From positions 36,183,501 through 36,247,500 of the forward strand of contig NC_088330.1 of assembly GCF_036884655.1 (NCBI RefSeq): a stretch of DNA of 64,000 nt, read 5' to 3'. This document shows, piece by piece, positions 62,401 to 64,000 of the stretch. Source of the DNA: Musa acuminata AAA Group. Taxonomy: Eukaryota; Streptophyta; Magnoliopsida; Zingiberales; Musaceae. The notes under the pieces were generated by a model that did not search any database, was not told where the DNA came from, and worked only from the letters and a program-made list of their open reading frames with translations. Position 1 is the stretch's first letter; each line of letters opens with the position of its first letter. A program made the translations under genes and the position numbers.

Positions 62401-62999
62401 ATTATTGCCTTCCACCTTCTTCTTTTTTTCTCTTTACACTCTTTATTCTCCTCCATCTTCTTTTTTCTCCTTTCACTTCTTTTTCTTTCTGAAGAACGAG
62501 ACTCTGCAATTCATTGCACATTAAGGGAGGGTTCAAATAGTTTTTGTCTTTGATAACAATAGTACTTAGCTTAACAACTTTCATCGGAGGGCCTCGCCCC
62601 CCTGTTCTGAGCTCCAATCACCAGGGAGCTACACTTTGCTGTTTTAACTAATACACAAAAATTCCTCATTATACAAAAATAAAAATAAAAAATATATTTG
62701 ATCATGGCAAGCAATGCCGAGTCTAGACTGGCTAGCCACTCCATAGCAGAAGCCCGATCAAACTTTAGATGGGGACTTTGCCACTCTCCCTGACGTTTGA
62801 GGTGGTTTGCTGCTTCTCTCAGTCTTCCAGAATAGAAAAAGACCAACAACATCAAATGTGAGAAACTTGACAAGATTTCTCAAAGGACATGATACATCAA
62901 CGGATGATGCAACCGACCAATTGGATGGGGTTGATAGTGATGACCTTGGGTAGGCTGACCTTGGGTAGGCTAAAGAATTCAATGAGTTCAAGTGTTACG
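59401..62999. other. Intergenic AT-rich region with no recognised gene
   Basis: 59461-59487 is a TA microsatellite and 61588-61620 a TTTTTC-type run. Short frames occur on both strands without motifs. 62300-62500 is pyrimidine/purine-biased with TTC and CTT runs. 62600-62999 lies just downstream of the STRUBBELIG-family gene stop and may contain its 3' UTR. No RNA gene was recognised. Confidence 0.5.
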
Positions 63000-63973
63000 T
63001 CAATAGTATCCGTAATCAGAGTCATCGCTTCTCCGAGAGGTGCTCAGATCTCCGCCCAACCTCTTGTTGATGCTAGTGCGTTGAACACATCGAACCAGCG
63101 ACTGCACCACTTCTGACATCGCAGGCCGGAACTCAGGCTCTGACTGTATGAATCGAAAGGAAGAAACAAGTTAGTTACCCATAAGTCAACTCACAAGTAC
63201 AAACAATTGTAGATACAACAAATTCAGGACCGATTTCACATGACCACAGATCCCCAACAACAGAAGAGATTTCATAAAATGGAACAATAATGATGCACTA
63301 GTCTGGAGAAGTGCAGCCAAATGGAAAGATGACCAGCATAGGTTCAGAGAGCACTTTACCTGAATACACAGAGCAATGACATCAGCAAATCGAGATAATG
63401 ACTTGGGTGGGTAGAGGCCTCGAAGGGCAGGGTCCACCATCTGTGCCAATGCATCAATGTCATGAAGTTGTGGTGCTGCCCAGCGAACTAATGACTGCTC
63501 AATTCTTGGGTTTGAACTGAAATATTTAAAAAAACTATATTCAAATTTTTGGATTATGAAAAAAGGTGTAACTCCAAGCAGTGCAACTATACCGAAAATG
63601 TCAGCATCTTCAGTTACCTGTCAAAGGGCTTACGTCCTGTCAATAACTCAAGCATGACCACTCCAAAGCTGTAGATATCGCTCTTCATTGCATAGGCAGA
63701 AGGTTTTGTGCATTCAGGAGGATTGTATCCAGGTCCCAAGTTCTCACTTGTATCCTGATGCAAAAGGGTGACGATGACTCAGTACTGTGGTTTCGAATGT
63801 TACGCATACCTGCATGGTTCCCTAATATGATGCAAATGAATTTTAATTGAACCTCGAAAAAGACCCCTAGACCACAGTCAGCCAAGCGTGGATTTAGCTC
63901 AGCATCAAGTAAGATGTTTGAAGACTTAATGTTTTTGTGAATCACAGATGGCGTGCAGACCTCATGAAGGTAC
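63000..63973 (-). CDS. STRUBBELIG-family leucine-rich repeat receptor kinase, 3' end (partial)
   Basis: Last four exons on the minus strand: 63973-63853, 63754-63618, 63516-63360, 63143-63000. They give about 185 C-terminal residues with consistent phases; the rest lies beyond 64000. Visible kinase parts: [14 protein letters not shown] in place of HRDLK, LADCGLG in place of DFG, the subdomain VIII-like [38 protein letters not shown], then [20 protein letters not shown] and [14 protein letters not shown]. The protein ends [12 protein letters not shown]. The changed HRD and DFG motifs are typical of this family, whose founding member works without kinase activity in tissue morphogenesis. The ectodomain is not visible, so the exact member (SRF3/6/7-like) is uncertain. 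Confidence 0.92.
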
Positions 63974-64000
63974 CTGGACAAAGAGTGAAGCATGTTAAAA

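Noticed and set aside
1..64000. CRISPR array, bacterial operon, organelle insert or tRNA gene
   Set aside because: No regularly spaced short repeats with unique spacers, no Shine-Dalgarno-led gene strings, no recognisable chloroplast or mitochondrial gene and no convincing tRNA cloverleaf were seen.

Overview
This window is nuclear DNA from a flowering plant. The genes have many introns, the proteins are plant-specific (a STRUBBELIG-family kinase, receptor-like cytoplasmic kinases, an ANTH clathrin adaptor, a Pumilio protein), and LTR retrotransposons, hAT elements and LINE remnants fill much of the space between and inside genes. Gene style and transposon load fit a monocot, possibly a banana-type genome, but that is an inference; no species can be fixed from the sequence alone.

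Layout. 1-15.4 kb: a truncated Ty3/gypsy pol remnant, then a tandem duplication of about 3.5 kb (copy 1 about 1.75-10.87 kb, copy 2 about 11.8-15.35 kb). Each copy carries a two-exon gene for a small, probably mitochondrial protein on the minus strand. Copy 1 has a 5.6 kb Ty3/gypsy element inside its intron; copy 2 keeps the empty site. 16.2-23.3 kb: a 15-exon clathrin assembly protein gene (minus). 23.7-27.5 kb: AT-rich intergenic DNA with a fold-back element. 27.6-38.9 kb: an eight-repeat Pumilio gene (plus), with two hAT-type insertions in its introns and one GC-AG intron. 39-49 kb: intergenic DNA with a LINE remnant, an LTR-like remnant and a promoter-like stretch. 49-64 kb: three kinase genes in a row on the minus strand: a USP-domain receptor-like cytoplasmic kinase, a PBL17-like kinase with an N-myristoylation exon, and the 3' end of a STRUBBELIG-family receptor kinase that runs off the window.

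The genes are not an operon and share no obvious pathway, apart from the three adjacent kinases, which belong to different subfamilies. I rebuilt exon-intron structures by hand from frame, splice sites and family conservation; all reconstructed coding sequences keep an unbroken phase. I saw no CRISPR array, bacterial-type operon or clear new biological system. The most informative features are the transposon insertions that can be ordered in time against the duplication, a pair of hAT elements with clean 8 bp target duplications, and several unusual splice or catalytic-site details.
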